A DNA stretch of 64,000 nt, taken from assembly GCF_000311785.1 (NCBI RefSeq), contig NZ_HE978540.1, positions 117,623-181,622 of the forward strand, given 5' to 3'. A program made the translations under genes and the position numbers. The DNA is from Brevibacillus massiliensis. Its GTDB lineage: Bacteria; Bacillota; Bacilli; Brevibacillales; Brevibacillaceae. The notes beneath the pieces are model-generated. The model was not told the DNA's origin. It saw nothing but the letters and a program-made list of their open reading frames with translations, and did not search any database. Position 1 is the stretch's first letter. Each line of letters opens with the position of its first letter. Below, one piece after another: positions 32,720 through 42,378 of this stretch.

Positions 32720-33829
32720 CTAGGGGCGAAATGTCTGGCTGGCTAAGGTAAACCGGTCAATCGCGTCACGGTTCGGTTCATAGCCGATCCCCCGCTGCTC
32801 GGGAACGCGTATCACCCCGTTTTCCACCGTCACTTCAGGATCGATAATGTCCCTGTCCCAATAGCGCGACGACGCAGCCGTATCGCCCGGCATCGTAAAG
32901 TTGGACAGGGTGGTCAGCGCGATATTGTGGGCTCTCCCAACGCCGGATTCCAGCATTCCGCCGCACCATACCGGAATGTTGCGGTCAGCGCAGAGGTCGT
33001 GGATTTTCTTCGATTCGGTCAGTCCGCCGACCCGGCCGATCTTGATATTGATAATCTTGCAGCTTCTGAGTTCGATAGCCTTTCGCGCGTCCTCCACGGA
33101 GTGAATGCTCTCATCGAGACAGATCGGCGTGTTGAGCTGTCGCTGCAGCTGGGCGTGGTCGACAATATCGTCAGAGGCCAACGGCTGCTCGATCATCATC
33201 AGGTTAAACGCATCCAGCTCTTTTAACCTGTCCGCGTGCTCCATGGTATAAGCCGAATTGGCATCGGCCATCAGCAGAATGTCCGGGAAATGGCGGCGCA
33301 CCTCTGCCATGACGTCTACATCCCAGCCTGGCTTGATTTTTACTTTCATCCGGCGGTACCCTTCGCTTACGTACTGATCGATCAGTGCGAGCAAATCCTT
33401 TACCGATTTTTGGATCCCGATGCTAATGCCCACTTCAATCTCTGTTCTCTCTCCGCCGAGAGCCTTTGCCAGCGAGACGTTTTGCCGCTTGGCATACAAA
33501 TCCCACACCGCCCCCTCCAGAGCAGCTTTTGCCATGTTATTCCGGCGAATATGGGCAAAGCGTTGGGATACCTCATCTGGATGGGTGATGGGCGTTTCGA
33601 ACAACAGGGGAATGAGAAAATCCTTCATGATATGCCAATTGGTCTCCAGCGTCTCCTCGTTGTACCAGGGCGCGGCAAACGCCACCGACTCTGCCCAGCC
33701 GCTGTTTCCCTCCTGATCGCGCATCTCCACCAGGATAAAATCTTTTTGGAGGAACGTCCCAAAACTTGTCGTAAATGGCGCCTTTAACTCCATTCTCATC
33801 CTTCTCAGCGTAATAGCTTCCAATTTCAT
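32720..33829 (-). CDS. N-succinylamino acid racemase / o-succinylbenzoate synthase family enzyme
   Basis: A 369-residue enolase-superfamily enzyme (muconate-lactonising subgroup, MenC type 2). The catalytic Lys pair is in MKVKIKPG. Metal ligands are in [20 protein letters not shown] and [10 protein letters not shown], and the second catalytic Lys is in [11 protein letters not shown]. The same fold does OSBS and N-acylamino acid racemisation; the operon with a GNAT and an M20 amidohydrolase matches the N-succinylamino acid racemase operon known from Geobacillus, which irreversibly converts D- to L-amino acids. No other men genes are nearby. Start and upstream stop overlap by four bases. Confidence 0.9.
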   Translation of the reverse strand: MKLEAITLRRMRMELKAPFTTSFGTFLQKDFILVEMRDQEGNSGWAESVAFAAPWYNEETLETNWHIMKDFLIPLLFETPITHPDEVSQRFAHIRRNNMAKAALEGAVWDLYAKRQNVSLAKALGGERTEIEVGISIGIQKSVKDLLALIDQYVSEGYRRMKVKIKPGWDVDVMAEVRRHFPDILLMADANSAYTMEHADRLKELDAFNLMMIEQPLASDDIVDHAQLQRQLNTPICLDESIHSVEDARKAIELRSCKIINIKIGRVGGLTESKKIHDLCADRNIPVWCGGMLESGVGRAHNIALTTLSNFTMPGDTAASSRYWDRDIIDPEVTVENGVIRVPEQRGIGYEPNRDAIDRFTLASQTFRP

Positions 33830-34695
33830 GGCTGTGTTTCCCTTCCTTCTACAGTATTGGCGGTAAAATCAATCGTCAGCCTGTCTCGCTTTACGGCTGC
33901 ATAATACTGAACGGGTTGTCCTGGCAGCCGAACAACCCCCGCCGCGACGTAACCTTTGGCAAACAGCGTCTCCATGAGCGCCCGCGTTTTCAAACGCCAG
34001 TCCAGCGCCAGTGAAAAGTCGGTCCGCTTCAACTGCTGGAACTGAACGGGAATGGGGATGTATGCCGCCTCTTTATCCGCATGGACTTCGCTGACAACAT
34101 CATCTGTCAGATACGGATACCCCTGTTCAGTCAGCTTCCAGGCGACCTCCTGCAGGTCGGCCTCATCCGCTGGGGGAATCTCCGGTCTCTCTTTGACATG
34201 CGGACTGTCAATCCACCATTCGACCAGCAGGCGGTCGGAGGGCAATCCATGATTCAAGGCATCCGACATGCTGCCGTAACAATCCCGCACATACGTCTGG
34301 CTGATCCCGCGCAGTTTGCCGAAGTTGAGGTAACCATTTACGCTCTCCAACGGATCAAACGTCCAGGTGATCAAGCGATACCCTTGAGCCAGCGCCCATT
34401 CCCGCTGCCCCCATTTCAGCGCCTCCCCCAAACCGCGCCCGCGATAAGCGGGAAGGATGCCCAGCATATGCGAACAGAGATGCACTTTGCCGCCGGCGAA
34501 ACCGGGAAATCCGTAGTTAAAGCCGACCAGCTTGTCTTGGTCAAAGCCGCCCAGGATCATCCCGCCGTTCTTGATCGCTGTCAGCGTCTGATGAACGGGG
34601 ATCGGGTCCATTTGCCAAACCTCTCGTTCCAGCTGCTGCACTTCCTTCAGTTCATCGATGGTCTGCAGCAGCTTTAGTCGATACGTATCGCCCAT
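33826..34695 (-). CDS. GNAT acyltransferase (probable succinyl-CoA:D-amino acid N-succinyltransferase)
   Basis: A 289-residue protein with an N-terminal GNAT domain (acetyl/acyl-CoA motif [20 protein letters not shown]) and a C-terminal extension typical of the GNATs that accompany N-succinylamino acid racemase. It is translationally coupled to the racemase gene. The proposed role, succinylation of D-amino acids to feed the racemase, follows the published Geobacillus pathway and is inferred here. Confidence 0.8.
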   Translation of the reverse strand: MGDTYRLKLLQTIDELKEVQQLEREVWQMDPIPVHQTLTAIKNGGMILGGFDQDKLVGFNYGFPGFAGGKVHLCSHMLGILPAYRGRGLGEALKWGQREWALAQGYRLITWTFDPLESVNGYLNFGKLRGISQTYVRDCYGSMSDALNHGLPSDRLLVEWWIDSPHVKERPEIPPADEADLQEVAWKLTEQGYPYLTDDVVSEVHADKEAAYIPIPVQFQQLKRTDFSLALDWRLKTRALMETLFAKGYVAAGVVRLPGQPVQYYAAVKRDRLTIDFTANTVEGRETQP

Positions 34696-34697
34696 GT

Positions 34698-35831
34698 TCA
34701 GCCCCGCCTTCCCGTTTCAAACGTCAAGAGGACGGTTTTTGCCAGGATCTCGATTCCCGCAAGAAGGGCCTCGCGGTTAAACGTCATCTTCGGATGATGA
34801 AGTCCCGGCTTCAAATCACAGCCCAGCCCCAGCATGGTCGCTTTTACATGCGGCAGCTTCAGCGTGTAAAAGTGGAAGTCCTCACCACCGGAAGTGACGA
34901 CGGGCGCCGCCAGATTGTCATCCCCGAGAACCTCCCGAATCGCCGCGGCCATCAGGTTTTGCGCCTCCGGGTTCACTTCGGCTGCTGCGGTCCTCGTTCC
35001 AGGCTCGAGCAGAATTGGCACATCGTACATCTCGGATACGGCCCGGACGATTCTTTCCACTTTCGCAAGCAGCTGATCCATCACTTGATTGGTCTGTCCC
35101 CGCAGATCCAGGTTGAATTCCGCCCGGCCGGGAATGATATTGCCGCTTTCGCCGCCGGCGACAAACCGCGTCATCTTCACCGTATACGGAACCATCGGAT
35201 TGAGGTGGATCTTGCCCAGTTCCTGGACGAGTGTCGCCCCTACTTCAATGGCGTTGACACCTTGGTGCGGTCTGGCCCCGTGGGCGTCGCTGCCGTGAAT
35301 TTCCCCGCTGACAAACTGGGAGCCTCCGTGAAGGATGGCTGGAGCCGCCTTTCCGTCGGGCACTTCTTCCACGGGACGGAGATGAACCCCATACAGGTAA
35401 TCCACACCGTCCAACACGTTCTTTTCGATCATCTTTAGAGCGCCTGTGCCTTTTTCCTCGGCCGGCTGAAAAATGAACCTCACCTTGCAGCCGCTTGGGA
35501 TCCCCGTCTGCTTCAGCGCCAGGAACGTGCCAAGCGCCATGGTCATATGGGCATCGTGGCCGCAGGAGTGATTGGCGCGGAATTCTCCGTCGACCTGCTG
35601 CCAGAGCGCATCGATATCCGCCCGGACAGCTACCGTGAACGGTCCCTCCCCCATCTCGGCGACAACGCCCGTGCAATCGTCGAATGTATGTGCGCTGCAC
35701 CCGTTTTCCCGCAAGAAGGCGGCGATGTACTCTGTCGTGTTGTATTCCTTCCAACTCACTTCAGGGTGTTGGTGCAAATGTTCAAAAATCTCCATGACCA
35801 TCGGTCTCATCTGTTCAATGACCGGCTTCAT
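34698..35831 (-). CDS. M20 amidohydrolase (probable N-acyl-L-amino acid deacylase)
   Basis: A 377-residue M20D-type zinc amidohydrolase. Metal and catalytic motifs are visible as SCGHDAHMTMALGTFL, FIFQPAEEKGTGALKM and the C-terminal HHPKMTFN. It should remove the succinyl or other acyl group from the L-product made by the racemase. Its ATG overlaps the RpiR stop (ATGA), and the GNAT gene follows after two bases. Confidence 0.88.
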   Translation of the reverse strand: MKPVIEQMRPMVMEIFEHLHQHPEVSWKEYNTTEYIAAFLRENGCSAHTFDDCTGVVAEMGEGPFTVAVRADIDALWQQVDGEFRANHSCGHDAHMTMALGTFLALKQTGIPSGCKVRFIFQPAEEKGTGALKMIEKNVLDGVDYLYGVHLRPVEEVPDGKAAPAILHGGSQFVSGEIHGSDAHGARPHQGVNAIEVGATLVQELGKIHLNPMVPYTVKMTRFVAGGESGNIIPGRAEFNLDLRGQTNQVMDQLLAKVERIVRAVSEMYDVPILLEPGTRTAAAEVNPEAQNLMAAAIREVLGDDNLAAPVVTSGGEDFHFYTLKLPHVKATMLGLGCDLKPGLHHPKMTFNREALLAGIEILAKTVLLTFETGRRG

Positions 35832-36700
35832 TCTAACCCTTCTTCCTGATAAAAAATGTGATCAAGCCAGGTTGAATCGTACGCTTCCTTGCGCTTGTCA
35901 AACCGCTCCCGATCCCGCACGGAAACGCCGGCAACCAGAGCATTCAGAAATGAAAAAACCGAGACCAGGACATCAAGGCTGGAACCCTGTGCTGTGCCTA
36001 CGGGAAAAACCAGATCGGCGTATCTGGAAATCGGCGCCACGGGAGAATCCGTGATCCCGATCACGCAGACTCCCCGCTTTTTCATTGCCTTTGCTATCTG
36101 CAGCGTTTCTTTGACGTAACGGTGAAACGAGAATGCCACCAATACACTTTGGGCAGTCATCGCGCTTCCCTTCAGAATGATGTCATCCGTATCGGGCCGA
36201 AACAGCTCCACATTGCCCCTGACCAAATTCAGCGTAAACGAAAGCCAATTCGCGTGGGAATAAGATGCCCTCATCCCCGTCACCAGAACGCGATCCGCCG
36301 CGATCAAACGTTCAACAGCGAGGTTGAACTCTTCCTCGCTCGTGTGTTCGATGATGTGTTGAATATTGGCGATATCCTGCTTCATCACCTGAACGAACAA
36401 TCCCGGCTGTCTGTCCAACTCCAACTTGCTGGTTTGGTAGCGGGCCAAGCTGCTCCGCGAGATAAGGTGCTGCCTCAGTTCCCGCTGCAGTTCACTGTAT
36501 CCGCTGTACCCGAGGGAGTAACAAAAACGAATGACCGTCGTCTCGCTCACTCCTGCTGCCGCTCCGACTTCTGCCGCAGAGTGAATGGTAAAGAAATCGG
36601 CATTCTCCAGGAGGAACTTCGCTGCCCTCTTCTGCCCGTTGGGAAGCTGGTTAAAATGTTCCATTACCTTTTGTTGAAAATTCTGCATATTCCCTTTCAT
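35828..36700 (-). CDS. RpiR/MurR-family transcriptional regulator
   Basis: A 290-residue regulator. The N-terminal HTH_6 domain (IHSAAEVGAAAGVSETTVIR) is followed by a C-terminal SIS domain (AADRVLVTGMRASYSHANWL; SMTAQSVLV-like AMTAQSVLVAFSFHRYVKE). It is the first gene of the RpiR-M20-GNAT-racemase operon. Upstream are two 14-bp palindromes likely to be its operators. The SIS domain normally binds phosphosugars, but members linked to amino-acid operons may bind something else. An ATG four codons in is an alternative start. Confidence 0.9.
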   Translation of the reverse strand: MKGNMQNFQQKVMEHFNQLPNGQKRAAKFLLENADFFTIHSAAEVGAAAGVSETTVIRFCYSLGYSGYSELQRELRQHLISRSSLARYQTSKLELDRQPGLFVQVMKQDIANIQHIIEHTSEEEFNLAVERLIAADRVLVTGMRASYSHANWLSFTLNLVRGNVELFRPDTDDIILKGSAMTAQSVLVAFSFHRYVKETLQIAKAMKKRGVCVIGITDSPVAPISRYADLVFPVGTAQGSSLDVLVSVFSFLNALVAGVSVRDRERFDKRKEAYDSTWLDHIFYQEEGLE

Positions 36701-36739
36701 CTCCGCAGCCCGCCATCACATGGTGAAATGCAAAAGTTG

Positions 36740-36782
36740 GAAGTGTAAACTTCATAAAAGTTAATAATGAAGTATAAACTTC
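36740..36782. promoter_or_regulatory. Twin palindromic operators upstream of the rpiR-type gene
   Basis: Two copies of GAAGTRTAAACTTC (36740-36753 with G, 36769-36782 with A), centred 29 bp apart and joined by an AT-rich spacer. Each has perfect GAAGT/ACTTC arms. They lie 40-80 bases before the regulator start. The repetition and position make an RpiR binding region likely. Confidence 0.75.
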
Positions 36783-36877
36783 AATTAAAGAATACGATAT
36801 ATTTTCGCTCAATTCAACCAGAAATGAGAAAAAAGCGGTGAGCTGTTTTTGACTATGGAAAACATTGTGGTGCCAAT

Positions 36878-36910
36878 CAGGCCCCTTCCTCGCCGGGAGG
36901 AAGGGGCCTG
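36878..36910. terminator. GC-rich hairpin after the ABC importer operon
   Basis: A perfect 14-bp stem (CAGGCCCCTTCCTC / GAGGAAGGGGCCTG) with a five-base loop, 33 bases beyond the ATPase stop. There is no U-run on the minus strand, so termination there may be partial or rely on the stem alone. Confidence 0.6.
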
Positions 36911-36942
36911 AAAAATTGCAGGTTTGACGTACGCTCCGGTCC

Positions 36943-37689
36943 TTATTTCAATGTCCGATTCAAGAAAGTCCTTGTCCGCTCTGATGCGGGATTGTTGAAG
37001 AGCTGTTCCGGCGTGCCGGACTCGATGATCTCGCCGTTGTCCATAAATATGATGTTGTCTGCCACTTCTCTGGCAAAGCCCATCTCATGGGTCACGACGA
37101 TCATCGTCATGTGTTCTTCGGCAAGCTGCTTGATCACCTGCAGCACTTCGCCTGTCAACTCCGGGTCGAGGGCCGAGGTCGGCTCGTCGAAAAGCATAAT
37201 CGCCGGATTCATCATCAGCGCCCGGGCAATCGCCACCCGCTGTTTTTGCCCGCCGGACAGCTTGGACGGGTAGGCGTCGGCCTTATCCGACAAGCCAATT
37301 TTCTGCAAGAGCTCCCGGCATTTTCTGGCGGTTTCGTCGGCCGCTTCGCCTTTTACCAGCTTTGGCGCAAGCTCCAGGTTTTCCTTCACCCGCAGATGGG
37401 GAAAGAGGTGAAAGTGTTGAAACACCATTCCCATCTTCGCAGTGATCCGCTTGATTCCCTGCTGGTTGGCATACACTCCGTCTTTGACCAGGTAGTCGCC
37501 TTCTACGCAGATGCTTCCGCCATTTACCTGTTCAAGATGAACCAGGCTTCTGAGCATCGTGCTTTTGCCTGAGCCGGACGGGCCGATGACGGCGACGACT
37601 TCCCCCTTCTTCACCTCAAACGAGACATCCTTCAACACATCCAGCGCGTCAAACGATTTTTTCAGATTGGATACTTGCAAGATTGCCAT
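36943..37689 (-). CDS. Polar amino acid ABC transporter, ATP-binding protein
   Basis: A 248-residue ATPase of the GlnQ/HisP type. Walker A is [14 protein letters not shown], signature [13 protein letters not shown], Walker [15 protein letters not shown], switch [12 protein letters not shown]. It is the third gene of a binding protein-permease-ATPase operon adjacent to the D-amino-acid conversion operon, and may supply its substrates. Specificity is not evident from the ATPase. Confidence 0.92.
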   Translation of the reverse strand: MAILQVSNLKKSFDALDVLKDVSFEVKKGEVVAVIGPSGSGKSTMLRSLVHLEQVNGGSICVEGDYLVKDGVYANQQGIKRITAKMGMVFQHFHLFPHLRVKENLELAPKLVKGEAADETARKCRELLQKIGLSDKADAYPSKLSGGQKQRVAIARALMMNPAIMLFDEPTSALDPELTGEVLQVIKQLAEEHMTMIVVTHEMGFAREVADNIIFMDNGEIIESGTPEQLFNNPASERTRTFLNRTLK

Positions 37690-37703
37690 TTATCTCCAGT
37701 CCC

Positions 37704-38363
37704 TTATTCAAATTTGAACCTTTTTTCCAGCCACTTGAAAAACATCGTCAGCACAAAAGCCATCAGCAAATAGATGACACCCGCGAAGAAGAACGGGACG
37801 ATCGTAAAGTCGCGGTTTACGGCTGTCTGCGCAAAATACAGCAGCTCGGGAACAGCGACGGCATACAGCAGTGCCGTGTCCTTCACCAGCGTAATCGATT
37901 CATTGGCGACGGCCGGCAGCGCGACCCGAATCATTTGCGGCACGATGATCTTGGTCGTGGTCTGCCATCTGCTGAGTCCCAATACCTGTGCCGCCTCGTA
38001 CTGCCCCTTGTCAATCGCCAGCAGTCCCCCCCTGAAGATCTCGGCGAAGTAAGCTGCATAGTTTAAGATGAAGCCGACGCAGGCTGCGACAAACCGATCC
38101 AGGACGAGGTATTTCCCGACAAACGGGAGGATTGGCAGGCCAAAGCAGATAAAGAGCAGCTGCAAGAGCAGCGGGGTGCCCCGTACCACGTAGATATAGG
38201 TGTGGGCAAACCAGGATAGCGGCTTGCTTTTGCTGTTCGCAAGGATGGTCAGGCCAAAGCCCAGCGGCAAAGACGCGATAATCGCGATAAAAAACAGCAG
38301 AACTGTCATTTGCGCCCCTTCCAGCATGGGCCCGGCTATTTTGAGTACGTAATCGATGCTCAT
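37704..38363 (-). CDS. Polar amino acid ABC transporter permease
   Basis: A ~219-residue permease of the HisM/GlnP type. The N-terminal family block is AGPMLEGAQMTVLLFFIAII. The EAA loop (EAAQVLGLSRWQTTTKIIVP) contacts the ATPase, and YVVRGTPLLLQLLFICFGLP is conserved. The ATG at 38363 has GGGAG nine bases upstream. One permease gene suggests a homodimeric channel. Confidence 0.92.
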   Translation of the reverse strand: MSIDYVLKIAGPMLEGAQMTVLLFFIAIIASLPLGFGLTILANSKSKPLSWFAHTYIYVVRGTPLLLQLLFICFGLPILPFVGKYLVLDRFVAACVGFILNYAAYFAEIFRGGLLAIDKGQYEAAQVLGLSRWQTTTKIIVPQMIRVALPAVANESITLVKDTALLYAVAVPELLYFAQTAVNRDFTIVPFFFAGVIYLLMAFVLTMFFKWLEKRFKFE

Positions 38364-38438
38364 CTTGATTAGCTCCCAAAAGCAAAACCGGATCTGGGTA
38401 AAAGCCATCCGGTTTCCATTTTTATTTTCGTCATCGTT

Positions 38439-39257
38439 TTATTTTAAAACCTTGTCTTCCCCGAACCACTTTTCGGAGATCTTGGCGGCCGTGCCGTCCT
38501 GGTTCATTTCATCCAGCGCTTTTTGCAGCTCTTCCAGCAGTTTTTCATTTCCCTTCTTCACGCCGACCCCATACTCTTCCGGGGCCAGGCTTTCATCCAG
38601 GAGCCTGAAGGTGTCCGGTTCTTTTGACATGTAGTAGCGGGCTACGACTTCATCGATCACGACCGCATCGAGACGGCCTATTTTCAAATCGCTGAGCGCC
38701 AGCACATTGTCTTTATACTCGTTCACAGTCTTAATCTTCGACTTGATTTCATTCGCATTCAAGGCGTCCGCGGCAGAAGACTGCGCTTGCAGTCCGACCA
38801 CTTTTCCGGCGAGATCGTCCAGTTTTTGAATATCGGACTTGGCCAGGACGGCTACCACCTGCGCGTTTTTCAAGTACGGCTTGGTGAACAGGACCTTTTG
38901 TTTTCTTTCGTCCGTGATTGTGTATCCGTTCCAGATCAGATCGATGCGGCCGCTGTTAAGCTCCGACTCCTTGGCATTCCAGTCGATCGGTTGGAATTCC
39001 GCCTTGTACCCCATTTTTTCTGCGGCAGCCCGGGCGTAGTCGATATCGAAGCCGACAATCTCGTTGTTTTCGTCCCGGAATCCCATCGGTGCAAACTTGT
39101 CGTCGATCCCGATCACCAGTTTTTTCTCGCCGCTCCCGACCGTCACCGTTTTGTCACCGCCTGATTCGGAACCCGAGCCCGTACTGGAACTGGAGCATCC
39201 CGTAAACAGGGACAGTGCGATAGTAAGTACCATCCCGATTGCCGCCATCTTTTTCAT
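38439..39257 (-). CDS. Amino acid ABC transporter substrate-binding lipoprotein
   Basis: A 272-residue family 3 binding protein with lipobox LFTGC after a short signal peptide, a Ser/Gly linker and the family start KKLVIGIDDKFAPMGFRDEN. Downstream blocks such as GFDIDYARAAAEKMGYKAEF and GRIDLIWNGYTITDERKQKV are typical of cystine/polar amino acid receptors. First gene of the importer operon. The ligand could be a D- or L-amino acid. Confidence 0.92.
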   Translation of the reverse strand: MKKMAAIGMVLTIALSLFTGCSSSSTGSGSESGGDKTVTVGSGEKKLVIGIDDKFAPMGFRDENNEIVGFDIDYARAAAEKMGYKAEFQPIDWNAKESELNSGRIDLIWNGYTITDERKQKVLFTKPYLKNAQVVAVLAKSDIQKLDDLAGKVVGLQAQSSAADALNANEIKSKIKTVNEYKDNVLALSDLKIGRLDAVVIDEVVARYYMSKEPDTFRLLDESLAPEEYGVGVKKGNEKLLEELQKALDEMNQDGTAAKISEKWFGEDKVLK

Positions 39258-39384
39258 TCCGTGAACCCCCCTAAAATAGATACCATGTTCAAATATATTC
39301 TCTCTTCCCTTTTATATACGTCTACGAGTGTATCCTTTATCACGCTAAATTGCTAACTAGATAAACCGATAAAATCTCTTTTTG

Positions 39385-39430
39385 TGATAAAACTAGAGCC
39401 AAAATGCTCAAGATTCCTCTTATTTTCTTT
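39385..39430. repeat. Direct repeat, downstream side of the SEC-C gene
   Basis: Begins TGATAAAAC and contains AAAATGCTC, AG, CCTC and ATTT in the same order and spacing as the copy at 40799-40840, with a few changes and a 4-base length difference. The two copies bracket the SEC-C gene. Confidence 0.45.
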
Positions 39431-39503
39431 TGTTTTTGTGATAGAGGCTGGTAATCGAAAGAAAAAAAAACTGACAAAAATTGTCGTGTAAACATGCCAT
39501 ATG

Positions 39504-40712
39504 TTATCTTCCGCAACATTTCTTAAACTTCTTACCGCTGCCGCACGGGCAGGGATCGTTTCGGCCAACCTTTCTTTTACTTTCAAAACTGATGACTTCT
39601 GCCTTGGCAGCAGGCATTGAAAAAGTTGTCCTGTTCTTTGGGGCAGATAGCTCATTGGGAGTATAGCCTTTGATAAACCATTGCCTGGTGTGATTGTGAA
39701 GCTTGACTATATAATCCATAAAAGCCTTCATTGTTTCTAAATCGTTGATTTCCAATTGGGATTGCAGGAACTTAAGCAAATTGTTCGGTGGTTCCCCGAT
39801 GCGAATGGCATAGACACATTCTTCAACGAGACTATCTGCCTCGTCTTTGGCTATGGTATAGTTCCTCGTGATAAAATCGACAAAGGCTTGAAACGCAGAA
39901 TTCCGGTCCACAAAATCCGGTTCCCCTGCAAGTAACAGTTGACGCTTTGAGAATGGATAGAACGACAAATCGGGTCTGAGCTGATGTTCTTTCTTTACTC
40001 TTTCAGTATCCCAAACTCTAATATTTGAGAGTCCTTTGGCATCATACCTAACCTCCTGATAAAACGACATGGAATCGTCCAGGACAGATAAATAATCAGC
40101 CATATTTAGAATTTTTGCAGTATGGTTCTCTATTAGGTGCACTGCTTCATGAAAACTGAGTGAGCCATAGTAAAATAACATGCCCTGCGTCAGCTTAATC
40201 CATTCCGTATTTCTTCGAATCGTTTCATAGTATGATGAGCTATCGATTTTTTTAAAGCATTCGAGAACTTCCCCGGGCATGGCAAGCGTTCGTTTCCCTT
40301 TGTATGTCCCAGGGAAAATCAATCCTCTTCCTTTGAAATAAGCAAGCTGACGAGATTCCAATTTTAGAAAGCCATGACCGCCGCCGTTGGCGATTTTTTT
40401 CATTATTTTGTAACGTGTCTCGTCAAATTTATGTAGCAGCCCGGGAAGAGCAGCAGGAATTCGCTGTGTTAACTCGGTGATCAATTCTTGTTTTTTTAAC
40501 GCACTTATTCCCTTGATATTCAGATTCATTCGGATAGATGACAGGTCGTCTTTTGTCAGTCCGGCCAGGCCCCGAGCAAGAGTTAGTGGCAGTTCAAGGT
40601 TTGACCAATTCTTCACTTCCTCCCGGACATGCCTTTTTAGTTCAATGTCTTTGAGTGTTTTCAAGGCACTCAGCAGCATTTTCTGATCCTGATCACTCAA
40701 GCGCTTGTCCAT
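39504..40712 (-). CDS. SEC-C motif-containing protein
   Basis: A ~402-residue protein ending in the SEC-C zinc motif [18 protein letters not shown], as at the C-terminus of SecA. The N-terminal ~120 residues are helical, with [15 protein letters not shown] resembling an SAP/Rho-N-like segment. The middle (e.g. [20 protein letters not shown]) has no family I recognise. The ATG at 40712 follows AAAGGATG. Base composition is more AT-rich than its neighbours, and imperfect direct repeats flank it, so it may have been acquired. Function unknown. Confidence 0.75.
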   Translation of the reverse strand: MDKRLSDQDQKMLLSALKTLKDIELKRHVREEVKNWSNLELPLTLARGLAGLTKDDLSSIRMNLNIKGISALKKQELITELTQRIPAALPGLLHKFDETRYKIMKKIANGGGHGFLKLESRQLAYFKGRGLIFPGTYKGKRTLAMPGEVLECFKKIDSSSYYETIRRNTEWIKLTQGMLFYYGSLSFHEAVHLIENHTAKILNMADYLSVLDDSMSFYQEVRYDAKGLSNIRVWDTERVKKEHQLRPDLSFYPFSKRQLLLAGEPDFVDRNSAFQAFVDFITRNYTIAKDEADSLVEECVYAIRIGEPPNNLLKFLQSQLEINDLETMKAFMDYIVKLHNHTRQWFIKGYTPNELSAPKNRTTFSMPAAKAEVISFESKRKVGRNDPCPCGSGKKFKKCCGR

Positions 40713-40798
40713 ATTTTCATCCTTTCGCAGCATTCGGCCATATGGATCGATTCACCCATTATCATTCCTTAAATTATAACATAACGAATTCTGCCGTA

Positions 40799-40840
40799 TG
40801 ATAAAACGATAAAATGCTCGAGGCTCCTCCAATTTCTTTC
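40799..40840. repeat. Direct repeat, upstream side of the SEC-C gene
   Basis: TGATAAAAC, AAAATGCTC, AG, CCTC and ATTT blocks match the copy at 39385-39430 in order and orientation. See that entry. Confidence 0.45.
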
Positions 40841-40853
40841 TATCGATGACAAA

Positions 40854-40896
40854 AAACCACACGCTGGTCGCCAGCTCCGGCCTCAGCGTGTGGTTT
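40854..40896. terminator. Bidirectional hairpin terminator
   Basis: AAACCACACGCTG pairs with CAGCGTGTGGTTT (13 bp). T-rich sequence follows on both strands (CTTTGTTCTTT on plus, TTTTTTGTC on minus). It lies between the SEC-C gene promoter region and the TnpB remnant. Confidence 0.8.
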
Positions 40897-40957
40897 CTTT
40901 GTTCTTTCCGCGTTAGTTTCCTGGAAGATGGCCATCTACGCTTTTCAATTCGACGAC

Positions 40958-41310
40958 TTATTGCCCATACTTTGGAATAACACGTACATGTCTCAACTTC
41001 CTTCTGGTGTGCCCCAGCTTGCCGATGTTTAGTCGCTGCTTGGTTTTCTGGAAATTGAGAAACTTCTCCTCTATTATGGTGCAATCCTGATTCGTGAACA
41101 GGATTTCTTTTCTTGGCACGACCGTATGCAGGAATACAGGGTTTTACGATATATTTTTCGGGATGTCGTAGGTAGTCCTTTATACGCGCAAATAAGGATT
41201 TCCAATTTTGAAATACGCTCTGATGACCCATTGACTACTTTGTATCGGAAAGCGATAATCCTTTTATTCCATGATTTTGAATAGACTGTCCAAAAAATGA
41301 TAGTCAATAT
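40958..41310 (-). pseudogene. IS200/IS605-family TnpB remnant (N-terminal half)
   Basis: Three short stretches in successive frames read as one TnpB: a start region ending RFPIQSSQWV, then SVFQNWKSLFARIKDYLRHP, PEKYIVKPCIPAYGRAKKRN, then FTNQDCTIIEEKFLNFQKTK and RLNIGKLGHTRRKLRHVRVI before a stop at 40958. The W-K-S-F, KP.IP.Y and FTNQ..KI patterns are typical of the N-terminal half of TnpB. The RuvC-like catalytic half is absent. It is a dead relic. Confidence 0.7.
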
Positions 41311-41531
41311 AGGGAGTTTTTTTGGGCCCGCCTACACGAAGGGATTGGAGAAGCCGGGATTTCAAAAGCATGTCCAGGATGTCACCGATTCACCTCTCCC
41401 TTATCTTCTTGCGTCGCTTGAAGAGGGAGTAAGACTTTCCGTACGATGTAACACGTCCTTGCCGAGATCCGATTGAGGCAACGGAATCTGAATGGAGTAT
41501 AAGTCCTTCGGGAAATTGCTTAACAGGGGAA

Positions 41532-42299
41532 GTGATACGCTTGAAGGCATCCAAGAAGCGCCATATCAGCAGCAAGCTGAAAAAAAACCGGGTTCTGCTC
41601 AAAAGCAGACGGCTCGCCCGCCATATCCCCAAAACGAAGCGCTTCAGCAGACATTCGCTCGACAAGATGCTGGACCGATACAAGATGGTCTATTTGAAGC
41701 CCGTAAACGGCCTTAAAGGAAGAGGCATTATGAGAGCAAAAAAAACGGGAGGGAAATATCAGCTTCGAAAAGGCACTTCCTCGTCCGTTTTCAAGGACGT
41801 CCGATCCTTGTACCAATCCGTTCGCAAAAAGATTCGGAAGAAACCTTACCTGATCCAAAAAGGGATCCGGACGCTTCGCTACCACGGCCGCTCGTTTGAT
41901 TTTCGCATCATGGTGCAGAAGAATGAGCGGCGCAAATGGGAGGTTTCCGGCATCGTCGGCCGGGTCGCACCGCCCAAGCGGATCGTGACGAACAGAAGCC
42001 AGGGGGGGAAGTGCAAGCCGGCGGGATTGTTGCTGCGGCCCAATATGAAACATTCCCAAATCAAGCCGTATCTAAAGTCTTTATTCCGTTTGAGCAGAAG
42101 AATCGGCCGGCAATTCGAGAAGGCGTATCCCATAGTAAATAAACTTGGCGTGGACATCGCGGTGCGCGATGACCTGAAGCCCTGGATTTTGGAAGTGAAC
42201 ACCAGGCCGGCGGTTACTCCTTTTGTCAAGCTGGGCAATAAACGTATGTACCGGAGAATCGTTCATTTGCTCCGCTGGAATAAAAAACGATCCTCCTAA
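41532..42299 (+). CDS. YheC/YheD-family endospore coat-associated ATP-grasp protein
   Basis: A ~255-residue ATP-grasp protein of the YheC/D group: YLKPVNGLKGRGIMRAKK, YHGRSFDFRIMVQKNERR, and the C-terminal GVDIAVRDDLKPWILEVNTR with Asp/Glu/Asn metal ligands. In Bacillus these proteins associate with the spore coat. The protein is very basic. It is shorter than typical YheC/D (350-450 residues), lacking much of the usual N-terminus. Start is a GTG two bases after AGGGGA, or the TTG three codons on, which has better spacing. Confidence 0.85.
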   Translation: MIRLKASKKRHISSKLKKNRVLLKSRRLARHIPKTKRFSRHSLDKMLDRYKMVYLKPVNGLKGRGIMRAKKTGGKYQLRKGTSSSVFKDVRSLYQSVRKKIRKKPYLIQKGIRTLRYHGRSFDFRIMVQKNERRKWEVSGIVGRVAPPKRIVTNRSQGGKCKPAGLLLRPNMKHSQIKPYLKSLFRLSRRIGRQFEKAYPIVNKLGVDIAVRDDLKPWILEVNTRPAVTPFVKLGNKRMYRRIVHLLRWNKKRSS

Positions 42300-42318
42300 G
42301 ACTTGCGCCGAAAGAGAA

Positions 42319-42358
42319 GCCCGACACATCCCCTGCAAATCAGCGGGGCGTGTCGGGC
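42319..42358. terminator. Hairpin terminator between convergent genes
   Basis: GCCCGACAC / GTGTCGGGC outer stem with a CCCC..GGGG inner stem, shared by the ATP-grasp gene (plus) and the amidase (minus, stop 21 bases away). Minus-strand tail TTCTCTTTC is moderately U-rich. Confidence 0.75.
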
Positions 42359-42378
42359 GTTCTGGTACAAGGTGCAGG

